Source of the DNA: Seminavis robusta
Taxonomy: Eukaryota; Bacillariophyta; Bacillariophyceae; Naviculales; Naviculaceae
Reading direction: 5' to 3'
Length of the DNA stretch: 64,000 nt
NCBI GenBank assembly: GCA_903772945.1
Contig: CAICTM010000095.1
Coordinates: 58,706-122,705 of the forward strand
Below are positions 11,847 through 23,447 of the stretch, in pieces (the first letter of the stretch is position 1; the number at the start of each line of letters is the position of its first letter). The notes beneath the pieces are model-generated. The model did no database searches, had not been told where the DNA came from, and saw only the letters and a list, made by a program, of their open reading frames with translations. The position numbers were made by a program, and so were the translations under genes.

Positions 11847-12429
11847 TAAGTAGACAAGAATGCCTTTTGAAAATCCTTTTGGCCAAGCTCTTTAATCCGC
11901 CAACCTCCAATGGTACCGCACAAGCATTGTGTTGCCCGATCTCGCTTGGCTTCAACAATCAGCCCATCAGAAATGAGACCAACAAGAAGCAAAGGGTGCA
12001 ATCAATCTCGTCGTGAAATCTTTGATAGCTTGTGGCGTCTTCTCTCTCTCTCTCTGTCTGTCTGGCTCGAACAGATTTTGCAAAGTCAAACCACCCCAAA
12101 CAACCTGCAGCTGCACATGTATGTAACAATCTAGCTAGTATTACTGTACTCCTCGTCTAGCTAGTTTACTGGTAATGATACCGTCCGGTATCCAAAGTCG
12201 TTGCCCGCTGCCGGGAAAAGAGGGTTCTGGAATCTGGAAGTAGTACTGTACCGTAACCCTCGAATTGAATTCACGTCCATGTACTCGACTGTCAATCTGT
12301 TCAATGAGTTTTTGTTTCCCAGATTTTAATACCGGTACGTCTCCAACAGGAACGATCTTCTGTCAATCGAATCGAATTGCTGGTTAGTTACTTATTCCAT
12401 CATTCCTTGGTTACGCGTCCGCAAGGTAA
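11847..12429. other. gap between convergent genes
   Basis: No gene is visible between the Cys-repeat gene and the transporter. There is a TC/TG-rich low-complexity run at 12042-12063. The donor-like GTAAGT at 11846-11851 sits exactly on the preceding stop codon, so an additional spliced 3' exon cannot be excluded. Confidence 0.45.
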
Positions 12430-13724
12430 TCATGTAATGACATGTTCCTCGTCTGGATCATCGACAAAGCCTTGTCGTTGTTCAGTCGTCGTAGGCTGGT
12501 TGGTAGGTTGTTCCACAGGTGTGTATTGTTGATTTTGGCTAGTATTGTTGTCATACCGCAGATAGACATAGGCCAGAATTCCCGATTGACAGGTACAAAA
12601 TCCGAGCACATTGAGGGTATCCAAATGTTCGGCAAAGAAAAAGATACCTCCTCCAATGGTAAGCAATTCCTTGAATACAGCAGCAACACTCAATGCCAAA
12701 GACGACGATGCCCGGACCAACCAATACTCGCTCATAATGAGACCAAAGACCATGGTGGCAATACAGACTAACACAGTAGCAATGAGGACTCCTTCTGTAA
12801 TGTCGGTAAATGTGTGTTCGGCAATGGCCTTGTGTTCGAGGAAAAAGGCAAAGGGCATGACACAGAGCGCCGTGGTGGGGGATGTGTAGAGTGTGGCTGT
12901 CAGTGGGGATAACTTTGGTTGTTGATCTTCTTGTGAATTGGAATTGCCCTTTAGCAACCGGTGTGTCATGGCCCATCGGAATCCCGACAATGCCGTGGAG
13001 AACAATTGGAGACAAAATCCCAGTAGTAAAAATTCCTGTCCTTCTCCCAAGGATGCCAGTGCAATTCCCACGGCAATGGTAAGTAACGCCATGAAAACAG
13101 AACAGGAAAACGGTTCCAATCCAAACACCAATCCCCAACCAAATGTAAAGACGGGAGCACTCCCTTTCAAGATGGTACCAAAGGAGACACTAAGAATTTT
13201 CAAGGCCACATTGGAACATCCAATTTCCAAGGCAATGCACACTCCAATGGGGACAATGAACGACCAAAACAACTGCCGGGTTACTACTTCACTGTTTTCA
13301 CCATGTGAGGACTTGGAAACCCGTACGCCCACAGCGTGGCAATGGAATTGGAACACATGGTCACTGTCAAGGGAAATGGAAAATGATTCGTAAATAACCA
13401 TTTGGTTGATAAAATTGTTGCATTGGACAGAAAATACCAAATCAAGATTGTAATGGTTGTGCGGCACAGAGAATTACTACTACTAGTACTAGTAGCATTG
13501 CTAGTAGAAGCATTGCTAGTAGAAGTACCTGGTGCAACCTCAATAGAATCATCCACATTCAAAGTGCTGACATGCAAAGTAGTGGACTCGTCTACTTCTG
13601 ATTCCACAGGAATTGCACTTGTTGTACTACTAGTAGTCACAGTAGCTGTAGCAATAGAGCTTGTGGCAACACCGTCAGCATCACGGTGTGTACATGTATT
13701 ATTAATAGAAGAGCTCATCGTCAT
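12430..13724 (-). CDS. TPT/SLC35-family nucleotide-sugar or triose-phosphate type transporter, one-base frame break
   Basis: The protein (about 431 residues if the frame is continuous) begins with a Thr/Ser-rich tail, then the first helix ILIWYFLSNATILSTKWLF and the FPFPLTVTM motif typical of the TPT/DMT fold. Further helices include GVCIALEIGCSNVALKIL, SVSFGTILKGSAPVFTF, and the C-terminal half ending near GFCTCQSGILAYVYLRY. Members exchange phosphorylated sugars or nucleotide sugars across Golgi or plastid membranes; residue patterns resemble the SLC35C/E-type group, but substrate is unknown. The C-tail is Gln/Thr-rich. The N-terminal 140 residues and the rest are in different frames, overlapping at 13284-13467. 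One missing base in the TTTT run at 13295-13298 would give an uninterrupted reading through MVKNSEVVTRQ, so an assembly error is the simplest explanation. Confidence 0.75.
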
Positions 13725-14586
13725 CGTGTATCATACAGTTGGCATTGTGCCATGGCGGTGCATGGTGTTGGTGAGACAGAACCACTGGGGAAAGTGTGGG
13801 TCTTGGTTGTAAACAGTCCACGATCGATTCCACGGTCAGGTCCAAGGAAGCGTGTGATGGAATTGAAAGAATTGAATTACACTCTTCACTCACACTTTAA
13901 GATAAGTGGGTTTAAGATACCGAGCACTCACCTTTTTAGAAATGTTAAGATAGTCTAACCAAGACACTCAGATTTCCCAAACTAGTAAGATACAGTAAGC
14001 TACGAGTCCCAATATTGTCTCAAATCCTAAGCTAATCCTAAGCTAATACTACTACAGCTAATACCCACTATCTTGCACATCACCATCTGCATCCAATCCC
14101 CATCTTGGGGTGCCGCCTCTACAACCACATCTTTGGTAACTTCATCAATTTTAAATTTTGGCTTTGAACCTTTGCCTTCTTGGGGTTTTGCTGGTGGCTC
14201 CTCACTGTCTGAGGGCATGATTAGTACATGTATGATAGTATGTGACAATAGCTAGTTCCTAGTGGCTATAATATATAAGAGATACACACTGAGATTGGGG
14301 ATTCAAGATACCTCCAATACCGGTACTGGACTCATATTACATGTAGAGTAACTTATCTATGAGGTACGAGTGTATTCTTGACCAAAGGAGCGAGCGGAAG
14401 GATGCCGGACGACTCCCACGTACCGTACGGAACCAAGATCGATGACAGGCAGTCCTTTACTTTACCAGCCGCACTCATATTATCGTCCACAATAAAAAAG
14501 CAAGTGCGAGATCGGGACATCAACTCTTTGATTGATTGCGCATACAGCACGTACAGTACCCGCGCTGCACTCAAAGTGACATCGTC
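13725..14586. other. divergent promoter region
   Basis: These 860 bases separate the transporter (minus) from the TFIIB-like gene (plus). AGATAC/AAGATA and CTAAGCTAATCC short direct repeats occur around 13898-14070 (CTAAGCTAAT twice at 14027-14046). Apart from the doubtful small frame at 14027-14218 nothing coding is seen. Confidence 0.45.
14027..14218 (-). CDS. possible small protein, unsupported
   Basis: A 63-residue frame starts MPSDSEEPPAKPQEGKG and is Lys/Glu/Pro-rich before a short Cys/Ser-rich end. The composition is more protein-like than most chance frames here, but there is no homologous domain, and a splice donor-like GTGATG lies inside. It may be a first exon, a remnant or chance. 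Low confidence. Confidence 0.15.
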   Translation of the reverse strand: MPSDSEEPPAKPQEGKGSKPKFKIDEVTKDVVVEAAPQDGDWMQMVMCKIVGISCSSISLGLA

Positions 14587-17449
14587 ATGTCTACCACTAC
14601 ATCTGCTGGCGGTGTTGCCCCAGTGGGAAGCAAACCAAATTACATTTGGGATTTGGAAGGTCCCGAGATTGATCTTTGGCTCCGTTCTGTTAAATCTCTC
14701 TATCCAGGTCCATGTGAGTTACTAGTAGAACTGAACTTGACTTAACTGAACTGAGTCGATTCGATGTGATTGACTTGTTTCTCACCTTCCTCTCTTGGTA
14801 TGCTGTGTATCTTTTGATAGCCGTGGAACCATCTCCCGAAGATTTGGCCAAACGGCAGTTCATTCCGCTACTGTGGAAGAATTTGGAGCATGCGCTTGGC
14901 GACATGAAGGCCGAAGCGGTACGATCCTCCGATAGCAATAGCAATAGCAATAGCCATCATGGCCCTGACAACACGACAAGTTCCTCCGCCGGTGGTCCTC
15001 CTGCCAAAAAGCGCGCCAAAAAAGACCGACTGTTGGGTTACAAATTGCACGATCCTTGTAAGATTTGGATCCATATTAAAGAGTTCGAGTCCATGGACGA
15101 CAATAATAATAATAATAAAGATCCAGACGGCAAGAAGAATAATCAGAAAATGATTCTGTTGCCAGAAGCGGTGCCGACTGTCATGGGAGCCAAATTGGCC
15201 GAGTTGTCCGTCGCGGGAATCATCAATGGATTTGCATCCGTAAATGGAGGATTCGTCGACAAACACTTGAAACCAGTTGGCGCCACAGAAATTGAATTAT
15301 CTTCGGTTGGTAAATGCACGGTCGTGCAGCTCAAATCGTGGGCGGTAACACTGCATCAGTCGGTACAAAATAGACTCGAAAAGGATGTATTGGACACCAC
15401 ACCGCAACGCATTGCCAGCATGATGTGCCCCGACTTGTCACTCAGTGAATTCAAAGCGGTCCGAAGACGTATTTATGACACGGTCATTCTGGGCAAGGGG
15501 CTCAAAGTGGAAGAAGTACAAGATATTCCCGTCGCAACCACGTCACAATCGGTTCATGACATTGAAAAGGTATGTACATGGTACTGTACTGTACGATCTG
15601 CTTCTGAGTGATTGATGATATCCCTCCAATTATTTGTGATTCTCATCGATTACATTACAATCATTTAGTTCAAAAAATGCAAAGTCTGCGGCAACAACGA
15701 CCAATCATCCTTTATCTTGGATCGAAAGAATGGCGATGTCATTTGTAGCAATTGCGGGACGGTCGTCGCAGAGAGTGTCATGCACGAGGGATCACAGTTT
15801 CGAAAATTCGAAGGAGAAGTCGATCGGAACCATCATGGAGATGCGGCCAATCCACTACTGAGTACGTCCTATAACATGAGTACCACGTTGGGCGGCGTAC
15901 AGGTTACCAGTGGAGCCGGGCTGGGAGGCTTTGGATCCAACCAGAACAAGAGAGGACTGGAAACCATTCTGCGAAACGCACATGCGTTTACAGGTACGTG
16001 TAGCAATGCAGCAAGCAATACAGCAATCAATCTATCTATCAATCTGTCCACCCTGTGGATGGAATGGAATGGAATGAAAACAACACTGGATGCTGCTAAT
16101 GAATGTAAAAACATACATGTGTCGTCGTTTCGTTCGCAGAATTGAATGTCAGCAGCCTTGGAAACAGCAAGGATGCGCAAGGTAGGACTCGTGTGGGATA
16201 CAAGGATAAACAAAAGAAACAGGCGTTTGTGCAGATGAATCATGTTGGAGATGCCTTGAATCTGCACGAGGCAGTCGTGCAGCGCGCCAAAGAGATCTTT
16301 GCTGGGTTTCGTGATGATCGGGAGTTGTTGCATCAACTCAAGGCGGTCATTGCAGCCTGTCTTTGTGAGTCGTTTGACCAACTCTCACAAGACGGAAGGA
16401 AAATATTGCAGCAGCAGGAGACGGGGACGGTGGAAGCAGAGGAAATATCAGAGAAAGAAAAGGCAGCAGCGAGCGTCGCGAATGCCAAAAAGGCGGCGAT
16501 TGCCAAGAGCATTTCCACCAATCGGCGGGCTGTGAAACGCGCCAATTTACACAACGCCAGTATGGCAGGCAAGGGTGGACTGTTCCTCGACTTTTCGGAT
16601 GTAGAAGAAAAGACGAAGATCAAGACCGAAGACGGGGCTGGTGCTGCTACTCCAGCTTCGACCTCTCCAACAACCAACAGTCGTTTCGAGCTCAAAAGTG
16701 CATCCACTTGGGATTTGGAGGACTGCAGAAGTTGGCTACTCGACGCCTCAAGGTAAGCAATTAATTGCACGAGAACTGTTTCTTACTTTGATGTTTTCCC
16801 ATGGGATTCTTACTGAAAGACTCGACTCGACTCGACTCGAACTCGGGTTGCCTTATGAAGATCCATTGCTCAAACCTGGGTTGACGAGCGCGACGGACTA
16901 ACAGCCGACAATCAAAGCACGAATGGGAGCAAGGCTGGGGGACCGGCTGCCAAAAGGAGGTATCCCAAGGGCAGTCGTGATGAGCTGGAAGGAAAGCTTG
17001 TGGAAGATGCGATTACCCTCGTCGAGTTTTTGGAATCCCAGTTGAAAAAGAACGAAACCAAGGGAGGAGCGGGAGGAAAGCGAGTTATCACACCTCGTGT
17101 AACCGACATGTCCAAGCTTGGAATTCGCTGGCAGCATGCACACGAGCGAGGATCCGGCGGAAAAGGTGGCGTCGGAAACAGTGGCAACATGAAGAAGCGT
17201 GCTAATGCAACCGCTCTGAAGTCTCGAAAGGCAGGCCAGATCCTTATTCTTCAAGCTGCCAAAAAACTAGGTGAAATTCTGAAGGATCCATTGGCCGGTG
17301 AATATTTCCACAAAGAATTGCGTGCCTTGGTGGGTCGCCAAAAGGCTCGTAAGGACAAGGATTTGCGCGACGAGGCGTCACGACAACGGTTGATCCAGAT
17401 GAAACGAAAGCCCTGGCTGCAAGCCAAAGTGACCGGAGACGTCTCCTAG
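14587..17449 (+). CDS. TFIIB-like transcription factor with long N-terminal extension
   Basis: Five exons, 14587-14713, 14821-15569, 15669-15993, 16140-16752 and 16861-17449, join in frame to 800 residues (introns 99-146 nt). Residues 293-322 form a zinc ribbon: C296, C299, C318 and C321, matching the N-terminal ribbon of TFIIB. It is followed by a B-reader-like stretch (EGSQFRKFEGEVDRN). Helical, cyclin-like material follows (about 430-490 and possibly around 735-765), but the two cyclin folds of TFIIB are only weakly recognisable. Residues 1-292 precede the ribbon and have no family I know; they carry Asn/Ser and Asp runs and a KKRAKKDR basic patch. Canonical TFIIB is about 320-350 residues and starts with the ribbon, so this is a divergent relative (TFIIB, BRF or RRN7/TAF1B type). 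It presumably acts in the nucleus in polymerase recruitment. Intron 4 contains a (CTCGA)n run at 16821-16842. Confidence 0.75.
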
Positions 17450-17891
17450 GTAGCGGCTCCGTTCGATTGAATGATTCTATTCAATCATCTCACCATTTGA
17501 ATACTTTGAGGGCGATTGAATCAATCATTCATTTACGGTATTTGTTCGGTGAAACAGGAATCACTATGATTAGCTAGTAGGACTTATTATAAAGATTCGA
17601 TAGGAGATGTTCTCCATCGGATGGTGATGGATACATGCATGCGTCTGATCGATTAGTCTAGCCAGATCATCTAGTCGCTAGATCTTGAGGTAAATGTCCC
17701 ATCGGTTTGTAGATCCGCAAACTGACTGTGTTCCCCCGAGCGTGGGAGCATTGAGAGGCCGTTTCACGACCACCTTGACAATGGCTTGCTGAAACCTCCA
17801 TTTCTTCTTGTTTCGCGGGCTTCCTCGAGTAGAGTGGTGTCATTGCATGCCTGGAACACCCACGATAAAAGTCTTAAATCACTGTAGTCAA

Positions 17892-18357
17892 GCCTTCTAA
17901 GTCATATGGCCTAACTCTAGTCGTGATTGTCGGAATTTTGAAACCACGATGTCGGAGTTGTACGAGAATGTCGCGTTTGTAGAGAATGTCTGCTTTGTCG
18001 GAAAATGTCGGCAATGTCGGAAGGTTTCCAGACATTTCAGCGAGAATTTTCCGACATTTAAAACGGATGACTTTCGCTGTTTAAGTCGTGTTCTTCACTG
18101 GTTGGTACTTTCTCTTTGATAGAACCATACAATTCGGAACCCTGTTAACTCATTCAACGGTCCTCTAATCGTAAATGTCGGATTTAACTCGCCAAAATGT
18201 CGGCAAAATGTCGGCAGAATGTCGGAATAATGTCTGAGAGATGTCGGCTTTGTACGAGAATGTCGGTGTTTGTACGAGAATGTCTGCATTTGTCGGAAAA
18301 TGTCGGGACATTGTCGGGAAACTTTCTTCCGTCATTTAGGCCATATGATTTAAAGGC
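17892..18357. mobile_element. small TIR element (MITE-like) full of ATGTCGG motifs
   Basis: The ends are inverted repeats: GCCTTCTAAGTCATATGGCCTAA at 17892-17914 matches, in reverse complement, 18336-18357 (13-base perfect core TCATATGGCCTAA). The 420 bases between hold many (A)ATGTCGG / TACGAGAATGTC units in direct orientation at 17949-18025 and 18173-18320, plus a few in inverse orientation near 18030-18060. No coding frame is present. This is the structure of a non-autonomous DNA element; no clear target duplication was found. Confidence 0.5.
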
Positions 18358-18542
18358 TATGCCGGTCATATATCTTTTTAAAAGACTTTATCGAGAGTGT
18401 TCCTGGGTTCTCGTCAAGGGACTCAAAGAGCCCATGTAGTATCTGTATTCCCTTTTCACTGCAGCCGTTTTACTCCTTGGGGCAACATTGGATGGAGACA
18501 TAGTACAATATCTGGGTACGTGATTTGTCCCTCACAAATTTT

Positions 18543-18671
18543 CACTTAGGCTAAGCTAAGTGCTGAAAATCCACTTAGGCTAAGTAACACTTGCCTAAGC
18601 AATACACTAGCTAACTTAGGCTAACCATACAAAGCAACTCACTTAGGCTAAGCGAAACACTTAGGCTAAGT
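18543..18671. repeat. cluster of CACTTAGGCTAAGT motifs
   Basis: Five copies of CACTTAGGCTAAG(T) or a one-end variant lie at 18543, 18572, 18613, 18640 and 18658 within 130 bases. The core CTTAGGCTAAG is almost its own reverse complement (one central mismatch), so each could form a small hairpin or bind a dimeric protein. Confidence 0.55.
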
Positions 18672-18919
18672 GATGCTCTCCAAGGCATCTTCTCAACAGC
18701 ACACAGTTCAGCACAACATCGCATGCTGCTTGCTGTAAACAAAGCGCAAACACAAGTTCCAATACAACCATCACCCACCATATCCTCCGCCTTATGCAAG
18801 GCTTCCTGCGAACTGCTCAAGGAACTTCACAAGAAAGAGTTCAATTGGGCTGAGACTGAGATTTAGATCCAGGTTGCGACTTCCCTGGAGGATGGTATCA
18901 TCCATACATGGCAGCATAC

Positions 18920-19335
18920 TGCAATACACGGCTTAGCCTATTCGCACTCGATCCTAGATAGGGTTTAGTTCGACTCATGAACTGAGTCTCTCGTGAATAG
19001 TCATTGAGACAGGTTCTCAATGACCGCTCTAAGTCATACTAGGTGATGATGAAAACATCGCTCTAGATATTAGCCAGCGTGGAGTACTTCCACGCTACTA
19101 GATAAATGCTAGACGAATCTTCCACGCGTTCCGTTTTGGATCGTGGAGTGAGTAGGATTGCTACCGCAACCTACTCTATCACACTCAACAGTCTCCCGCG
19201 GGAGTCAGATCTACGATCCTTTGATTTGGATCTCTCTCGTTGATTAGTTTTCATAGTTTCTAATCCTCTCATAACTTTCATTCTCTCAAACTCAAAACAC
19301 TCGAAAGATCTTTACACTAGCTTTAGCGTAGTGCA
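18920..19335 (+). repeat. 5' long terminal repeat
   Basis: This 416-base LTR runs from TGCAATACACGG to GCGTAGTGCA. Against the 3' copy I count 15 length differences (nearly all single bases, most missing from this copy) and 3 substitutions. It includes a dyad, CCAGCGTGGAGTACTTCCACGCT, that would form a hairpin. Confidence 0.85.
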
Positions 19336-19379
19336 TTTGTTAACAAACACAATAGCTTTCAGCTACCCCAACCTATTCC

Positions 19380-22240
19380 TCACCATGAAATTGCCAAAGA
19401 CGCATACACAGCTTCGAGTCTAAGCTGCGCACAAACCAATCCTTCCTCTCATCGACCTCGACGATGAATGCGAAATCGACGATTCCGCTCTACCCACCTA
19501 CAAACTTCGCACTGTTCCAGCAGATGCTAACAGCGCCAAGTACACCTTCAAGTCCAAATCATCAATGGATCTGAGACTCCACGTCAGACCATCAAGTGGG
19601 CTGGACGCATGAGAAGGTCTTCGTTGGGCTGCCATTGCTACGCCTACCGCAAAACATAACCTCCTCAAGGAGATGACTTCTAGCTCTGCAAAGAGCAGTT
19701 ACGAATCTATGCTGTGCAGGCCACCGTGAAGTACGTTGGAATGCCTTCGCCAGATTGCAGTCAACGGCATTCCTCCAGCGACATACGTGGCGGTGAAAGA
19801 CGAAGCCACTTTCCAAGCACGTTTCCAGTGCCTGGACGGAGCAGCTCAGCCTGCTTTGGACGATGCTGACATTACGTTTGGCATAAATGCCTGTATCGAA
19901 GCGGTCTGTCCCTACAAGGCTCTTGAAAGGCAGAAACGCTTCATGCGCCGCAAGATGGCGTAAGCCTGCTGATATGTCTACTCTGGCTTATTTCAACAAC
20001 CTCAGTCGGATAACCCATGAACTTCCTCGCTACCACCTTTTGGACCCAACCAAACTTGAACATGACGAAGTCATTGACATTGTTGTCATGGAATCAACGC
20101 TCGTGATGAAGAAGATGGACGAACACGACTTCGATCCTTTCTCAGCTCCTATCGGAGAAACCATTGGATTCTGCGAACGCATGGAATCCTCCGAAGATTT
20201 GACAAGGCGGTGATGCCAAGCAAGCTCCTACGAAGAAGAACAACAGCAAAGAAGTACAAGTCTATCGTAACAGACCACTCTCCAAGAACGAAAGAAAAAT
20301 GGTGCGACTACCACGAGTCCAGCAGTACACAACACTGCTGACTGAATGACCTGAAGAAGCTCAAGGCCAAGTCTCAGTCCTCGTCTGACAACGATAACAA
20401 GCCAACGTACAACAAGAACAAGACTTGGAAACGCAAGTCCGACGACGCCAAGACCTACACCAAGAAGGAACTCTCTGTCCTCATGAAGAAGGTTTCCAAC
20501 GCTGCGGTCAAGGCTGATGAAGAAGAAAAGCGAATGAACCATGTTGCCAAGCGCAGTAGACAACTCCGACAACGAAACGACTCCTCTGTTGGATCCATCA
20601 ACATGATGGACAAGAAAATGCTGCAGTCGACAAGGCGCTTGCCGAATTCGACTTCAATCATTCGAGGGAGAATCTCCGTCTGAGGATTAGGCCAGGATGA
20701 GATTTAACGGAACCATGTTCCGATTTCTCAATAACTAAGTGATGAAGATACCACTAAATAGTAAACAAGATTTGTTTTCAACTAAGAAGTCTACTGGAAA
20801 TTAGATAATTGCCTGAAACTACTCAACTAGACAATACACGATCTTTCAGCATCGTTAACTTCGTCCATGGCCAATCACTCATAACGTCGCAAGACAAGAG
20901 ACCTCAAACTATCGTTATGTTAGATTTAACAGACGAGAGAAAGGAAACAAAAACCCGTTACACTCTTTTTGCTTACTGGATACAGGAGCATCCGGAATTT
21001 TAATTGATCAACTCATGCTAAGAGTTACTCATGAAGAATCTGGGGGCGTCCAACATTACGGACTGCTTCTATGAAGGAATGAAACCCGCACTAAGTGTAA
21101 GGGCACACTCGTGATTCCTGAGTTCCAGATAATAGAATTATCAATGGAATTTGCACGTCACCAAGAACTGGGGGCGCAGTACATGATCATAGGTCAAGAC
21201 ACCCTTCGACCTAAGAATCAAGTTTGATTTCACTACCATGTCATTGGTGGAACAGCGTATTTATCCCTGCGAAAGATGCGATACCGATAGAAAGGAAAAC
21301 TTCTCATTCCCGATCCTGCAGCTGTCAACAATGAAATATCAAAAATTCTTGATACGACATACAGAACAAGCAGACTTAAGGCAGATGTGCCAGGTCGAAA
21401 CCAGTTAATATAAGGAAGAGCAAGAACTGCCTCATGCATTTTCAACCAAGTGCTTCGGCCCAGTCGAGGATACCTTGGGAGAGTTGCGAATGGACGACTA
21501 CGAAGTAGAACTTCGTCCCGACGCTAAAACCTATTATACTAGGGCTCACCCTACTCCACGGACCATACCAACACCTTAAGAGGAGGTGAACGTCTCTGCG
21601 AGGCAGGAATACTCAAGAAGGTGAATCGTTACCAGTGGGCAGCACCAACTTTATCATTCCAAGAAAGGGATCTGCAGATTCATCTCTGATTTCCGGGACA
21701 ACAAAAGGATAAGCGAAGCTTTATCCTATCCAAAAATATCAGACATGCTCTTGAATTAGATCGGATTCAAGTCGCTACTAGTCTAGACCTGAACACGGAC
21801 AATACCACATCGAGTGTCACTCACCGAAGCAACATGCACATTGCACTCCCGAGGGGAAAGCACGAGTACCAAAGGTTGCCAAAGGGCCTAAATGTAATAG
21901 TCCCGACATCTTCCAAGAAGATGAAAAACACGCATGCATGACTTAGAAAAATGTCCGTGCATACATTGTAGATCAACTCATCCAACGGACGTCGATCCAG
22001 CGGATCGCGTTGAATAGATTAGATGACATTTTCCAAAAACTTCAAAAAGTCGGATTAAAATCAACATTACCAGGCCTTCCTCGATGGAAGAACTGGAGTA
22101 TCTGACAATTGGACTACTCGAAAGGAATCCAAACCCTAACTAAAAAGATAATAGATGCGATCCAACTATCGCTCTTTACTACCAACAGAAGGCAACTTCG
22201 TGGATTCATGTGTACCAATGAACTACCAAAGTGCTGCTCC
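19380..22240 (+). pseudogene. retrotransposon gag-protease-reverse transcriptase remnant
   Basis: No frame stays open, but fragments are clear. A Gag-like part (about 19450-20690) has LIDLDDECEIDD, a KWCDYHESS segment and Lys-rich stretches. The protease active site LDTGASGILID is read near 20973-21010, followed by an IIGQDTLR segment near 21190. RT begins with a KKVNRYQWAAPTF segment near 21615 and FISDFRDNKRI near 21680, then a LDLN segment with a YHIE near 21785-21815, PDIFQE near 21904, a DD-containing stretch near 21970, and the connection region with a TNRRQLRGF near 22185. The YxDD catalytic box is not intact in any frame. The region 22300-22830 encodes only short unassigned frames (for example 22535-22780). 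Confidence 0.7.
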
Positions 22241-22832
22241 AAGACAGCAGCGGAGTAACCACTCGTTCTGAACAGACGTGGGTTACCCAGTATCCATGAC
22301 CCGTTTCATGGACAGAGAACGTGAGTCCCGCGCAGAGGTCGAGAAGACTCTCCGGGATGAACGTGGACTTCGTCGCAAGTTCAAGCGCGTCAATCGTGAC
22401 AGATTCACCACATCCGTTTCAAAGTAAACCGGACATACACTAATGGAACGTCGCCAACTGACTTATCCAGAAAAACACCGATGAGGAGAACACGACACGT
22501 GTCCCTCATCAACACCATGTCAACGATACTATGAATGATTCATCAGTATCAGAACCGTAGTAACGGTCAGCAAAGGTCCTTACACACAGACCGAGTCAAT
22601 AACAATACGGCACTGTACGGCTCCGACATACTACCGCCAGTTAGCTGCACAGTCTACACAGATCTAGTTGAACATAAGGTATTTACAACCCTACAAGGCC
22701 TGAATCCCTGCTACGAGGATTGCCATCCGTGCGACGCCACATGTCTACATCCAATCTCCGGAGAGTGCCCCGCACTTTAATTCATATGTTCTCCTTGTCC
22801 GACTGATGTCGTGCCTTCCGTGACCCTTCGAA

Positions 22833-23258
22833 TGCAATACACGGCTCTTAGCCTTATTCGCGACTCGATCCTAGATAGGGTTTGAGTTCCACTCATGACT
22901 GAGTCTCTCGTGAATAGTCATTGAGACAGGGTTCTCAATGACCGCTCTAGTCATACTAGGTTGATGATGAAACATCGCTCTAGATATTTAGCCAGCGTGG
23001 AGTACTTCCACGCTACTAGATAAATGCTAGACGAATCTTCCACGCGTTCCGTTTTTGGATCGTGGAGTGAGTAGGATTGCCACCGCAACCTACTCTATCA
23101 CACTCTACAGTCTCCCGCGGGAGTTCAGATCTACGATCCTTTGATTGTGGATCTCTCTCGTTGATTAGTTTTCATAGCTTTCTAATCCTCTCATAACTTT
23201 CATTCTCTCAAACTCAAAACACTCGAAAGATCTTTACACTAGCTTTTAGCGTAGTGCA
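22833..23258 (+). repeat. 3' long terminal repeat
   Basis: This 426-base LTR matches the 5' copy over its whole length. It is 10 bases longer because of single-base length differences spread along it. It ends 190 bases before the start codon of the next gene, so it could influence that gene's expression. Confidence 0.85.
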
Positions 23259-23447
23259 ATACTATTAATCTAGCTTCCACCACCCTTGGCTATACTGTAA
23301 ATACGCAACAATAAAAAAGTGCCAAGGGAGACTCTGTACGATTGGGAATTATTACGGTTCCAGGACGGTTGAGTAAAAGCTGAAAAAGTTGGATTTTTGG
23401 GTAAACTGGACTTGAAGTTCCCCAATTCTTAAACGAATTTTCCGGGT

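Larger units (their letters stand above)
17450..18919. other. gene-free, repeat-rich flank of the LTR element
   Basis: No gene is seen. The stretch contains an inverted-repeat element (17892-18357) and a cluster of ACTTAGGCTAAG motifs (18543-18671), described separately. Short open frames here are made by the repeats. Confidence 0.6.
18920..23258 (+). mobile_element. Ty3/gypsy-type LTR retrotransposon, internally shortened
   Basis: Two near-identical LTRs (18920-19335 and 22833-23258), each beginning TG and ending CA, enclose 3.5 kb. The flanks ATAC on both sides (18916-18919 and 23259-23262) look like a 4-base target duplication. Inside, in order and split over frames, are a Gag-like region, an aspartic protease and a reverse transcriptase. 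The protease-RT order and the RT motifs are of the Ty3/gypsy kind. RNase H and integrase are not recognisable, so the copy looks internally deleted and non-autonomous. Frames change every few tens of codons, which may partly be sequence error. No clear polypurine tract or tRNA primer site was identified. Confidence 0.85.

Noticed and set aside
17892-18357. CRISPR-like array of ATGTCGG units
   Set aside because: Units are short, irregularly spaced and in both orientations within inverted ends, in a eukaryotic context.
18920-23258. Copia-type assignment of the LTR element
   Set aside because: Protease is followed directly by RT with gypsy-like motifs, and no integrase lies between them as it would in copia.
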